Below, piece after piece: positions 63,938 through 64,000 of a DNA stretch of 64,000 bases (its first letter is position 1; each line of letters opens with the position of its first letter). This stretch comes from Polynucleobacter sp. MWH-S4W17 (GTDB taxonomy: Bacteria > Pseudomonadota > Gammaproteobacteria > Burkholderiales > Burkholderiaceae), in the NCBI RefSeq assembly GCF_018687535.1, contig NZ_CP061295.1, positions 248,001-312,000 on the forward strand. Direction: 5' to 3'. Position numbers and translations under genes: made by a program. Below the pieces are notes generated by a model that did no database searches, was not told the origin of the DNA, and saw nothing but the letters and a program-made list of their open reading frames with translations.

Positions 63938-64000
63938 ATGTTGATTATAGATACGAAATGGGATAATTTTTCCGATTATATAAATTCATTATCCAATCCC
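63938..64000 (+). CDS. Start of unidentified gene, cut by window edge
   Basis: ATG 63938 opens a frame encoding LIIDTKWDNFSDYINSLSNP to the last base. It starts two bases after the methyltransferase stop. The short piece recalls FemAB/GNAT-like starts but is too short to assign. Confidence 0.4.
   Translation, partial: MLIIDTKWDNFSDYINSLSNP

Overview
The window is a dense, mostly bidirectional bacterial chromosome segment whose gene content and order (ruvX-pyrR-pyrB, tolQRAB-pal-cpoB, exbBD-lpxK-Trm112-kdsB-adk, a RibBA with a degenerate GTP cyclohydrolase II half, a HiPIP gene) point to a betaproteobacterium of the Burkholderiaceae. The compact layout and mid-40s percent G+C by eye suggest Polynucleobacter. 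This assignment is inferred from family knowledge, not from a search. No rRNA, tRNA, insertion sequence or CRISPR array was seen.

Region 1 (1-10614): the end of ruvX, then pyrR-pyrB, then surface-glycan genes. These are three glycosyltransferase-type genes, a GT10 fucosyltransferase-like gene on the minus strand, the dTDP-rhamnose operon rmlBDAC and heptosyltransferase waaC. Region 2 (10611-22964): a TolC-family protein, uppP, a UDP-glucuronate decarboxylase, trmB and gabD. It also holds the riboflavin genes in two divergent groups (ribBA-ribH-nusB leftward; four pseudopilin genes then ribD-ribE rightward). Region 3 (22961-45026): housekeeping blocks (queC, Tol-Pal, glyA-nrdR, adk/kdsB/lpxK/exbBD, xseA, murB, yajQ, xerD, plsY) interrupted by many small toxin-antitoxin-type loci. 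These are an orphan Phd-like antitoxin, HigBA, a RelE/HigA-like pair, a GSU2403-type nucleotidyltransferase, a truncated CopG/BrnA-like antitoxin, a PemK-type pair, a HicAB pair with a nonsense-mutated toxin, and VapBC. Several have clear palindromes next to their start codons.

Region 4 (45068-48437): folE, two small lipoproteins, a HiPIP electron carrier, an HPP-family membrane protein and a well-supported 48-residue small protein. Region 5 (48588-64000): the second, larger glycan locus. manC-gmd-fcl make GDP-mannose and GDP-fucose; then come several glycosyltransferases, a methyltransferase, an O-antigen ligase, a Wzz chain-length regulator and galE. From about 61206 the DNA becomes very AT-rich and holds a polysaccharide deacetylase, a GT4 glycosyltransferase, a TylF-like methyltransferase and the start of one more gene.

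The loci combine into lipopolysaccharide building: lipid A (lpxK), Kdo (kdsB), heptose (waaC), activated rhamnose, fucose and UDP-pentose, then chain assembly, length control and ligation. The most interesting signals are two simple-sequence tracts in the O-antigen locus. One is a 9-bp tandem repeat between a TATAAT box and wzz. The other is a G7 tract that puts a GT4 gene out of frame, and together they could make the surface glycan phase-variable. Other notable points are two pseudopilins that appear to be made without a leader peptide, a nucleotidyltransferase gene with an apparently leaderless, palindromic promoter, and a two-domain glycosyltransferase.
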